From an uncultured Ruminococcus sp. (GTDB lineage: Bacteria; Bacillota; Clostridia; Lachnospirales; Lachnospiraceae), in assembly GCA_900544395.1 (NCBI GenBank), contig UQVC01000014.1, forward strand, positions 1 to 63,458: a DNA stretch of 63,458 nucleotides, read 5' to 3'. A model generated the notes under the pieces. It was not told the origin of the DNA, made no database searches, and was given only the letters and a program-made list of their open reading frames with translations. Below are positions 45,303 through 51,734 of this stretch, piece by piece. The translations under genes and the position numbers were made by a program. The stretch's first letter is position 1, and each line of letters opens with the position of its first letter.

Positions 45303-46372
45303 TATTTCGCTCCTCCCATCATCTCAATGAATCTGTCAAACAGGTAACCGGAATCCTGTGGTCCCGGGCATGCTTCCGGATGGAACTGTACGGTAAAGAT
45401 GTTCTTTCCGACATAGGCAAGTCCCTCGTTTGTTCCATCGTTGACATTCGTAAATGCAGGCACTGCCACATTTGGATCTACATTTTCTGCATCTACCACA
45501 TAGCCGTGGTTCTGGGAAGAAATGTATACACGATTTGTCTGAAGGTCTTTCACCGGATGATTTCCGCCGCGATGTCCATATTTTAACTTGTGTGTAGTCG
45601 CACCTGTAGCAAGAGCCATGAGCTGATGTCCAAGGCAAATTGCAAAGATCGGAATATCTGTATTGTACAATTTTTTGATTTCTTCAATAATAGAGGTGCA
45701 GTCTGCCGGGTCTCCAGGGCCGTTTGACAACATGATTCCGTCAGGATTCGATGAAATGATCTCTTCTGCAGTTGTGTGGGCCGGGTATACAGTCACTTCG
45801 CAACCACGCTGATTTAAAGATTTGGCAATATTATTTTTTGCTCCTAAATCCAGCAGTGCTACTTTCTTTCCTGTTCCTTCCAGAACATATTTCTCGCTGC
45901 ATGTTACTTTAGAAACAACATCACCTACTGTGTAGGCCTTCAGCTTTGGAAGAATCTCTTCCAGATTGTAATTTTCATTTGTAGTAATCATACCATTCAT
46001 GGTACCTTTTTCCCGTAAAATCTTTGTCAGAGCACGTGTGTCCACGCCTGCGATTCCAGGAATATCCTGCTCTTTCAAAAAGTCCTGAATCGTACCTTCA
46101 CATCTGAAATTGCTTGGCATACGAGACAGCTCTCTTACAATATAACCATCCGGCCATGCTTTTCTTGATTCCATGTCCGGTGTGATTCCATAATTCCCAA
46201 TCAACGGATACGTCATTACGACTGCCTGTCCCGCATAAGAAGGGTCTGTCAACACCTCTAAATATCCTGTCATGGAGGTATTAAACACGATTTCACTAAT
46301 CATATCTCTTGTCGAACCAATGCTTGTTCCTGTAAACACGGTTCCATCTTCTAAAATCAGAAATGCCTTCAT
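45302..46372 (-). CDS. carA: carbamoyl-phosphate synthase small subunit
   Basis: A 356-residue glutaminase subunit. The N-terminal domain begins MKAFLILEDGTVFTG; the class I glutamine amidotransferase domain holds MLSNGPGDP and the nucleophile in AICLGHQL, with a late His-Glu pair near VQFHPEACPGP. AAGGTG precedes the ATG. It heads the carAB operon behind a strong promoter with a leader too short (about 36 nt) for a PyrR attenuator. Confidence 0.97.
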   Translation of the reverse strand: MKAFLILEDGTVFTGTSIGSTRDMISEIVFNTSMTGYLEVLTDPSYAGQAVVMTYPLIGNYGITPDMESRKAWPDGYIVRELSRMPSNFRCEGTIQDFLKEQDIPGIAGVDTRALTKILREKGTMNGMITTNENYNLEEILPKLKAYTVGDVVSKVTCSEKYVLEGTGKKVALLDLGAKNNIAKSLNQRGCEVTVYPAHTTAEEIISSNPDGIMLSNGPGDPADCTSIIEEIKKLYNTDIPIFAICLGHQLMALATGATTHKLKYGHRGGNHPVKDLQTNRVYISSQNHGYVVDAENVDPNVAVPAFTNVNDGTNEGLAYVGKNIFTVQFHPEACPGPQDSGYLFDRFIEMMGGAK

Positions 46373-46414
46373 CTGTTCACCTTATCCCTTCGTAAATTTT
46401 CTCAAATTGTAAAG

Positions 46415-46443
46415 ATTATACTACATACCCGGGAATATTTCAA
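46415..46443 (-). promoter_or_regulatory. sigma-A promoter of carAB
   Basis: Minus strand: TTGAAA (46443-46438), 17-nt spacer, TATAAT (46420-46415). Confidence 0.9.
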
Positions 46444-46450
46444 CCTGTTT

Positions 46451-47104
46451 TTAGAAAATTAAAGTGTCATCAATTTTATCGTAATGCCTGCGAATCCATT
46501 TCAGCCCTTTTTCCATATTTCCTTCTTCCAGGGCATTTACAATTTCTTCATGGATCTGGCACCAGTCCTCATTTTTTGCTTCCTTTTGTACATGTGCGAT
46601 TTCTTCTTCACAAAGACCGGACAAAGATTCCATCACTGCGACAAGCAATTGATTCTCTCCTGCACGGATCAGCTCCTGATGGAATCTTCGGTCATGCTCT
46701 GCGGTCTTTTCCGGTATCTGCATCTCTTTGATTTCTGCTTTCAGCCTCTTTAAAACTTCCGGATTTTTCAACCGCACTGCCTGTACAAATGCCTCCTGCT
46801 CCAGGATTCGCCGGATTCGGCTGACTTCCCTGTAGTTGCTCTGTCCGGTGAGCAGCATCATGGAAAACACATTTCCCAGACTTTTCTGCGGCATATTCAC
46901 CAGAAAATTTCCTTTGCCCTGTCTGCTCTCCAGCATTCCGGTATGTTCCATTGTGCGAAGCGCCTCCCGGACAGAATTTCGTCCCAGATTCAGACTTGCC
47001 GCCAGCTCCCGCTCAGATGGGATCTTGCTTCCGCAGGAAAGTTTTCCTTCTTGTATCTGCTGTTTCAGATATTCGATCACTCTCTCATATGTTTTCTCAT
47101 TCAT
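46451..47104 (-). CDS. GntR-family regulator, FadR subfamily
   Basis: A 217-residue regulator: N-terminal winged helix (about 1-70; KIPSERELAASLNLGRNSVREALRTMEHTGML) and an FCD effector domain (about 80-215; EHDRRFHQELIRAGENQLL). It overlaps the kinase gene by 8 nt and ends the lrgAB-kinase-gntR operon. It is the natural candidate to bind the palindrome at the operon promoter. The effector is probably a small carboxylate, as for most FCD proteins, but this is inference. Confidence 0.9.
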   Translation of the reverse strand: MNEKTYERVIEYLKQQIQEGKLSCGSKIPSERELAASLNLGRNSVREALRTMEHTGMLESRQGKGNFLVNMPQKSLGNVFSMMLLTGQSNYREVSRIRRILEQEAFVQAVRLKNPEVLKRLKAEIKEMQIPEKTAEHDRRFHQELIRAGENQLLVAVMESLSGLCEEEIAHVQKEAKNEDWCQIHEEIVNALEEGNMEKGLKWIRRHYDKIDDTLIF

Positions 47105-47687
47105 TCCCTAAAAAACCTCTGAATCTTAAATATTCTGTCAATACCTCAACTGTACCTTCGATCCCCAAAACGCCGCTGTCCAGACACAGTTCGTAATCCT
47201 GTGCCAGCCCCCACTCCTGCTTTGTATAATATTTATGGAAAGAAGCTCGTCTGCTGTCTGTATCCTCCAGAAATTTCTTTGCCTTTGTCTCGGAAAGTCC
47301 TTCCCGCTCCATGATTCTCTGCACACGGATCTTGGGGTCTGCATGGATAAAGACACGGACTGCTTCCGGATCTTCTCTGAAAATATGGCCTGCGCATCTT
47401 CCTATTATAATGCAGGACTCTTTCGATGCCAGCTCCCGGATTCTTCGAAACGGAATCCGTCCGACCTCCTGTTCAAACTGGCTCATAGCAATGGCATATA
47501 ATAAACTGTTTACCGGCTCTTCCTCATAAAATGACTGCACCTCTTCATAATCATCCGTACCTTCTGCAATCTTTTGAAGTTCCGATTTTCCATAGCATGG
47601 AATTCCAAGTTTCTCTGCCAGAAGTTCTCCGATTTTTCTTCCACCGCTTCCGGATTGTCTCCCAATGGTAATGATAATATGTCTCAT
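47097..47687 (-). CDS. cytidylate kinase-like family protein
   Basis: A 196-residue P-loop protein: MRHIIITIGRQSGSGGRKIG with the phosphate loop, then SCIIIGRCAGHIF, HADPKIRVQRIMER and DSRRASFHKYYT. It belongs to the cytidylate kinase-like family, which is distinct from housekeeping Cmk and has no settled substrate. Start at 47687 with GGGGG 8 nt upstream. It sits between lrgB and the GntR gene, overlapping the latter. Confidence 0.85.
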   Translation of the reverse strand: MRHIIITIGRQSGSGGRKIGELLAEKLGIPCYGKSELQKIAEGTDDYEEVQSFYEEEPVNSLLYAIAMSQFEQEVGRIPFRRIRELASKESCIIIGRCAGHIFREDPEAVRVFIHADPKIRVQRIMEREGLSETKAKKFLEDTDSRRASFHKYYTKQEWGLAQDYELCLDSGVLGIEGTVEVLTEYLRFRGFLGNE

Positions 47688-47700
47688 ATATTTTACCCCC

Positions 47701-48393
47701 TTATAAACATCCTGCAAAAACAGATGCAAAAATCACCGTTAAAAGTCCTGCCACTGCAATAGCCAAACTACTCATAGCTCCTTCTACCGGCCCCATCTCC
47801 ATGGCTTTTGCAGTTCCAATTGCATGGGAAGCGGTTCCCAGTGCCAGCCCTTTTGCCACTGGTTCTTTGATCCGAAATACCCGGTACACCACGTCTGCGA
47901 TCATATTTCCCAGTACTCCGGTAATGATGATCACTGCAACGGTAATCGTAACAATTCCCCCTAGTTCTTCCGACACTCCCATTCCGATTGCTGTTGTAAT
48001 TGATTTCGGAAGCAGTGTCACATACATATCATGAGAAAGTCCGAATAAATAAGACAGGCCAAGAACACTGAGTATACTTGTCAAAACTCCGGATAAGATT
48101 CCCGCCGCTACTGCTTTTAAATTCTTTTTCAGCAGATTTAACTGCTGATATAACGGAACTGCCAGACAAACGGTTGCCGGCGTGAGCAGGTAACTCAAAT
48201 ACTGTGCACCCTGATTGTAATCATCATAGGAAATATCCCCTACTGTCAGAATCGCCATAACACACAAAATGGCGATCAAAAGCGGATTAAAAATTGCCAT
48301 CTTGAACTTTCGTTTTAAAAGCAGCCCTGCCTCGTAACCGACCAGACTGACTGCTGCACCGAAAAATACGGAATGTACTAAAAACTCTCTCAT
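47701..48393 (-). CDS. lrgB: LrgB family protein
   Basis: A 230-residue membrane protein with about seven helices and the LrgB hallmarks PLYQQL, KSITTAIGMGVSEELGG and TASHAIGTAKA. LrgB works with LrgA as a holin-like or small-carboxylate (pyruvate) transport pair. Overlaps lrgA by 4 nt (ATGA). 13 nt upstream of the kinase gene's start. Confidence 0.93.
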   Translation of the reverse strand: MREFLVHSVFFGAAVSLVGYEAGLLLKRKFKMAIFNPLLIAILCVMAILTVGDISYDDYNQGAQYLSYLLTPATVCLAVPLYQQLNLLKKNLKAVAAGILSGVLTSILSVLGLSYLFGLSHDMYVTLLPKSITTAIGMGVSEELGGIVTITVAVIIITGVLGNMIADVVYRVFRIKEPVAKGLALGTASHAIGTAKAMEMGPVEGAMSSLAIAVAGLLTVIFASVFAGCL

Positions 48394-48773
48394 CTTACTG
48401 TCTCCTGTTCTGCTTTCTCTTTCTTCTTTTTGCTATTCTGTATGACAGCCTGCGTCACTTTTGCAGCCACCGCCATTACCAGGACCGTAGTCACGACCGT
48501 GATCACACTGATTGGAATCCACACGGGCTTCAATACTCCCCATGCATTCAAAAGACCGACTCCTGCAGGAATAAACATGACCGGCATGATCTCGATCAAA
48601 AAGACTGCCGCATCAGAAACCTGACTCAGCTTGAGCACCCCTGTTTTCAATGCCGCCAGCATAAGGATAAGCCCCCACACGCTTGCCGGAACAGGTAATG
48701 GCAGCGCAGCTTTTAACAGTTCTCCCAAAAAAGAAATCAGCAGGATGATTACAAATTGTCTCAATATTTTCAT
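48390..48773 (-). CDS. lrgA: CidA/LrgA family protein
   Basis: A 127-residue membrane protein of the holin-like CidA/LrgA family: four helices, with FLGELLKAALPLPVPASVWGL split across the first loop and IMPVMFIPAGVGLL. The C-terminal tail is basic then acidic. Start at 48773 (MKILRQ) with GGGAG 9 nt upstream; a frame to 48863 would start before the promoter. First gene of the operon. Confidence 0.92.
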   Translation of the reverse strand: MKILRQFVIILLISFLGELLKAALPLPVPASVWGLILMLAALKTGVLKLSQVSDAAVFLIEIMPVMFIPAGVGLLNAWGVLKPVWIPISVITVVTTVLVMAVAAKVTQAVIQNSKKKKEKAEQETVR

Positions 48774-48794
48774 TTTCTCATTCTCCCTTATAGC

Positions 48795-48813
48795 CAACTG
48801 GTAGTACCAGTTG
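48795..48813. promoter_or_regulatory. 19-bp palindromic operator of lrgAB operon
   Basis: CAACTGGTAGTACCAGTTG is a perfect inverted repeat with a central G. It contains TGGT-N3-ACCA, the core form seen in FadR-type GntR operators. It abuts the -10 and covers the expected start site, so binding would repress. Confidence 0.75.
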
Positions 48814-48842
48814 ATTATAAAAAAGAATTTTCTCGATGTCAA
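48814..48842 (-). promoter_or_regulatory. consensus sigma-A promoter of lrgAB operon
   Basis: Minus strand: TTGACA (48842-48837), 17-nt spacer, TATAAT (48819-48814): both hexamers perfect. Confidence 0.93.
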
Positions 48843-48865
48843 GAATTTTTCACACGGAATCATTC

Positions 48866-49252
48866 CTAATTCAATTCTGCGATTCTGGAAACACCTACAT
48901 AAATCTGTGAAATCTTATACCATGTTCGGTAATCCACAGTTCCTGTCTGAGGCAATCCGAAAATGGACTGAAATTCTCTGACTGCTGCAGCAGTTGCCGG
49001 ACCATATACTCCATCTGCCTGGATCTTTGGCAATGCCGGGTATGCTCCTGCGATCACATTCAACTGTTCCTGCAGCTGCCGGACCTTTGCCCCGCTGGAC
49101 CCATTTTCCAATGTATAGCCAGGCCAGGAAGACGGAATACCCGAAATTTCTTCTGCTGTATTGATATACATATCACTGCCATAAAAATATCGCAGAATCT
49201 CAATCGGAGTATATCCCTGATCTCCCAGCTCCTTCGACCCCCATTGTGTCAA
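48866..49252 (-). pseudogene. C-terminal fragment of a SpoIID-like/peptidoglycan-binding protein, cut by prophage
   Basis: The last 128 codons of a larger host gene. TQWGSKELGDQGYTPIEIL is the end of a SpoIID-like domain; residues about 55-120 are a PG_binding_1 domain (GSSGAKVRQLQEQLN, ADGVYGPATAAAVREFQ). Full-length relatives as I recall them are about 400 residues or more with the SpoIID-like part upstream. Here the frame is closed by a TAA a few bases before a TTG at 49252, and phage sequence follows. No ribosome binding site fits. Probably not expressed as a working protein while the prophage is present. Confidence 0.8.
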
Positions 49253-49262
49253 CCTTTATGCA
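49236..49262. other. approximate prophage attachment junction
   Basis: Host coding similarity ends at about 49252 and phage-side sequence begins. The exact core cannot be defined without the other end of the prophage, which is outside the window. Confidence 0.5.
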
Positions 49263-49317
49263 AGGGCATACAAACAATATTCTTTCATATTATAATAGGA
49301 TAAAAATGGTACAATAT

Positions 49318-49497
49318 TCACGCCGGAAACTGCGGTCTACCGGCGCTCAAATACGCTGCCTGTAAAAAGGTGTGCATCATTTCGGTTGTCAGAGTCATAC
49401 CTACTGGCAGCCGAAATTTAAAAGTATTTCCTGGTATCTCCATAAATTCTTGGTATAATAAAAACGTATCGTAAGATTCGTAGATCTGGTATTCCAT
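49318..49497 (-). CDS. 59-residue prophage-end protein, function unknown
   Basis: A short gene starting MEYQIYESYDTFLLYQEF and ending SAGRPQFPA, with a strong GAGGGGGAAC ribosome binding site. There is no signal peptide or membrane helix. It lies between the amidase terminator and the attachment junction, with its own promoter, so it is not a plain late gene. I do not recognise the family. Expression in the lysogen, independent of the late operon, is plausible. Confidence 0.65.
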   Translation of the reverse strand: MEYQIYESYDTFLLYQEFMEIPGNTFKFRLPVGMTLTTEMMHTFLQAAYLSAGRPQFPA

Positions 49498-49529
49498 GAT
49501 TGTTCCCCCTCTTGCATTGATTACATATT

Positions 49530-49538
49530 ATTATAACA
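49530..49538 (-). promoter_or_regulatory. extended -10 promoter of the 59-residue gene
   Basis: Minus strand TGT-TATAAT (-10 at 49535-49530), 33 nt before the start codon; weak -35. Confidence 0.55.
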
Positions 49539-49596
49539 CAGAGGGGCTTGAATTGAATTTATTAAAAAATACATTTCACTGACAAATAATATTATT

Positions 49597-49623
49597 CCCC
49601 TCAGAGAGCTGATCTCCGAGGGG
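49597..49623. terminator. hairpin after the amidase gene
   Basis: CCCCTC-AGAGA / TCTCC-GAGGGG, 11 bp with one wobble, 5-nt loop. It lies just past the amidase stop. The flanking T content is modest on both strands. Confidence 0.6.
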
Positions 49624-49629
49624 ATTTTA

Positions 49630-50370
49630 TTAGATAGATGTAGATGGTTTTCTGTTCAGCACCGCAAGTAATCTTGCGTGCCACGGCGCTTTCTTTGTCC
49701 AATGATAAGATGGCATATCTCTCCCATTGTTTGCTTTGTAAATATCCATCAGAATCTTCATTTCGTCCGGATGTCCCAAAGCCGTAATCTTATCATCATG
49801 ATACCAATAAACACATCCTTTTCCCTCTACCGTAAACATACACTGCATATCTTCATTTTCTCCTTTCTGCTCTGCTGTTGCGACTTGATTTCCATTCATC
49901 AGTTCGCTGATACGTTTAATAAAATACGTTTTTGTCGCTGTCGCACCACCGTGAATCTCCACTGATCTGTGCGGACAAGCAGTGGCAAACACCTCCTGAT
50001 GTAACATAATCGTGCTTGCACTTGGTGTAATTCCATACTGCTTGCACTTCTGTGCTGCCAACTGTAATGCTTTTTCCTCATTCGCTTTAAATACATTCAG
50101 ATCGCCCATACTCTGGCAGACTTCTATTCCCAAGAAATTAAGATTTCCATTCGAATTTCCGCAATGCCAAGCACAGTTTGAATCATCCTCTGCTTGCAGA
50201 ATTCCATCGTTACACACATAGTAGTGAGCAAATCCGTTTTCCAAGTTTGCGTTTTGTAAGTAATTCCTGTAATACGCTGTCGTAGCATTCTGACCGTCTG
50301 CCCCATTATGAATAAAAATACCGACAGGATTTTTACCTCTCCTGCCGGCAATTCCTCTACAGATACTCAT
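49630..50370 (-). CDS. N-acetylmuramoyl-L-alanine amidase (phage endolysin)
   Basis: A 246-residue endolysin with an Amidase_2 zinc domain (about 10-150). Ligands by family pattern are H21 (IFIHNG), H124 (MLHQEV) and C132 (TACPHR). The C-terminal part after about 170 (CMFTVEGKGCVYWYHDDKITALGHPDEMKIL in pieces) is a probable wall-binding module. No signal peptide: it depends on the holin. Starts on the stop of the 31-residue gene (TAATG). Confidence 0.92.
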   Translation of the reverse strand: MSICRGIAGRRGKNPVGIFIHNGADGQNATTAYYRNYLQNANLENGFAHYYVCNDGILQAEDDSNCAWHCGNSNGNLNFLGIEVCQSMGDLNVFKANEEKALQLAAQKCKQYGITPSASTIMLHQEVFATACPHRSVEIHGGATATKTYFIKRISELMNGNQVATAEQKGENEDMQCMFTVEGKGCVYWYHDDKITALGHPDEMKILMDIYKANNGRDMPSYHWTKKAPWHARLLAVLNRKPSTSI

Positions 50371-50465
50371 TATTTCTCCTCCTGTTCTTCCTCCTGCTCT
50401 TCTGTCTCAAATGCTTTTTCCAGTTCTTCCGCTGTTGTTCTTCCAAATTCGTTCTGTTCGCTCAT
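50370..50465 (-). CDS. 31-residue acidic phage protein
   Basis: A tiny frame, MSEQNEFGRTTAEELEKAFE followed by an E/Q-rich tail, behind a very strong GGAAAGGAGGTGAG ribosome binding site, and overlapping the amidase start by one base. The signal strength and coupling support translation. Function unknown. Confidence 0.65.
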   Translation of the reverse strand: MSEQNEFGRTTAEELEKAFETEEQEEEQEEK

Positions 50466-50531
50466 GATCTCACCTCCTTTCCGTGCGATGTCGCACAATA
50501 AAAGAGAGCCTGTTTCCAAGCTCTCATGAAT

Positions 50532-50780
50532 CTATTTATATGTAAGCGCTCGTTCTGAATCTCCTGTCCCCGGCGTTGTTGGGTCTACAACTACACCAAG
50601 GATTGCCAGCACTGCAAAGAGTGCGTTTACTACGGTGAGCAGTTTATCCCCTAAATCTCCGAGATCAATCGTAAACCCAAACACTGCCGCAATCGCCTGT
50701 ATTAACAGCAACAGTGCCGGGATCAGTGCCACCCAGAAAGCCTTGTTTTTGATTCTTACAATCCAGTTAATTTTTTTCAT
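50532..50780 (-). CDS. phage holin (phi LC3 type)
   Basis: An 82-residue holin: N-terminal KKINWIVRIKNKAFWVALIPALLLL, a second helix (LTVVNALFAVLAILGVVVDP), and the PTTPGTGDSERALTY tail that is diagnostic of the phi LC3 holin family. AAGGAGG precedes the ATG. It permits the amidase to reach the wall. Confidence 0.93.
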   Translation of the reverse strand: MKKINWIVRIKNKAFWVALIPALLLLIQAIAAVFGFTIDLGDLGDKLLTVVNALFAVLAILGVVVDPTTPGTGDSERALTYK

Positions 50781-50792
50781 TTCACGTCCTCC

Positions 50793-51074
50793 TTAAAAAA
50801 GCATTGCTGCTACTGCACCGATAATAGCTCCAATGAGAGCGGTAACAACCCCATCCCATCTCTTAGCTGGTGTCTCCTCAAGGTGCGTAACCTTTGCAGT
50901 GAGCTGCACAAGGGTCTGATTCATAAATCCAACCTCCTTGGTCAACCCAACCATTTCCTGTGCCAGCTGGTGCACCACATTAACAACGTCCTCCGCTTCT
51001 TTCATCCGATGTTTTAAAGAGCCGATTTCTTTTCCGTGCTCTGCAAGTTTCACTTCTACTTCATTTTCTGTCAT
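50793..51074 (-). CDS. hemolysin XhlA-like phage protein
   Basis: A 93-residue protein with a long N-terminal coiled coil (about 1-68) and one C-terminal transmembrane helix (GVVTALIGAIIGAVAAMLF). This is the XhlA pattern, found beside holins and working with them in lysis. TGGAGG precedes the start. 12 nt from the holin gene. Confidence 0.88.
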   Translation of the reverse strand: MTENEVEVKLAEHGKEIGSLKHRMKEAEDVVNVVHQLAQEMVGLTKEVGFMNQTLVQLTAKVTHLEETPAKRWDGVVTALIGAIIGAVAAMLF

Positions 51075-51104
51075 GTCTTTCCTCCAGTTTTAAAGTATAA
51101 AAAT

Positions 51105-51121
51105 AAGACCATCACGGTCTT
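51105..51121 (-). terminator. hairpin between tail and lysis modules
   Basis: AAGACC / GGTCTT stem with a 5-nt loop, followed on the minus strand by ATTTTTATA. A small terminator or attenuator before xhlA. Confidence 0.55.
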
Positions 51122-51148
51122 GCTCTGATTCCCATATTCATTCTCCCT

Positions 51149-51238
51149 TTATTCGTCCGATTTCTTTGCAATCTGCATAAGACACATGATTGCCACACCA
51201 AAGCTTGCTCCCAGGATTGCTCCTGCTATAAACGCCAT
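51149..51238 (-). CDS. DUF3789-like small membrane protein
   Basis: A 29-residue protein, MAFIAGAILGASFGVAIMCL then MQIAKKSDE, with a GGAGGTG ribosome binding site 5 nt upstream. One glycine/alanine-rich transmembrane helix and a short charged end match the phage-associated DUF3789 pattern. Function unknown. Confidence 0.7.
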   Translation of the reverse strand: MAFIAGAILGASFGVAIMCLMQIAKKSDE

Positions 51239-51313
51239 CCAATCACCTCCGATAATAGGATGCCCGAACGGATGTCCTTTAACTCCTTTAAAGTTCCCAT
51301 TTAAACGGGTTCA

Positions 51314-51460
51314 TTACTCTGTCAAATGCCCCATTCCAGAGTCGATAAGAATCTTCTTAACCTTCTCTTCCAACAATCTTGGAACTCTTGCATATAATTC
51401 CTTTGCTTCTTTCTCTGTCTCCTGCATCATAATCTGCTGTGCCCATAACATTGCCATCAT
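51314..51460 (-). CDS. small phage protein, 48 residues
   Basis: Starts MMAMLWAQQIMMQETEKEAK and ends KILIDSGMGHLTE; helical. AAAGGAAG lies before the ATG at 51460; the longer frame to 51514 would overlap the upstream gene. Length and position resemble the small proteins (CD1375- or XkdX-like) found after tail fibres, but the match is weak. Confidence 0.55.
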   Translation of the reverse strand: MMAMLWAQQIMMQETEKEAKELYARVPRLLEEKVKKILIDSGMGHLTE

Positions 51461-51506
51461 AAAATCTTCCTTTCTGCTAAAAAGTAATAATAAATTAATA
51501 AGTATC

Positions 51507-51734
51507 TTATGCATAAACTATCTCACTCATTTCCATCAAGCATTGTGAGAGAAATTGGTTTTCGCTTTTTAAAGTCTCTACCTGTTCTTCTAACGTCGGT
51601 GGTTTCGGCTCTTTTTCTTGTTCTTTTTGGATTCTATCCATTTCTGCATCAAATTCTTCCTTCGTAACCTCTGCACCGTATACTGTGCCAACACTAGCCA
51701 CATACCCGTTTCCTGTCTTATAATATTTCATCAT
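51507..51734 (-). CDS. small tail-module protein, 75 residues
   Basis: Starts MMKYYKTGNGYVASVGTVYG, coupled to the tail fibre gene by an ATGA overlap. The N-terminal half is beta-like; the C-terminal half (KEEFDAEMDRIQKEQEKE onwards) is a coiled coil. Position and form resemble XkdW-type or tail-fibre assembly helpers. No firm family. Confidence 0.6.
   Translation of the reverse strand: MMKYYKTGNGYVASVGTVYGAEVTKEEFDAEMDRIQKEQEKEPKPPTLEEQVETLKSENQFLSQCLMEMSEIVYA

Noticed and set aside
46373..46414. PyrR attenuator before carAB
   Set aside because: The leader is about 36 nt and contains no anti-terminator or terminator hairpin.
51239..51313. Upstream 24-codon frame starting MGTLKELKDIRSGI
   Set aside because: It overlaps the DUF3789 start in another frame and has no clear ribosome binding site; left unannotated.
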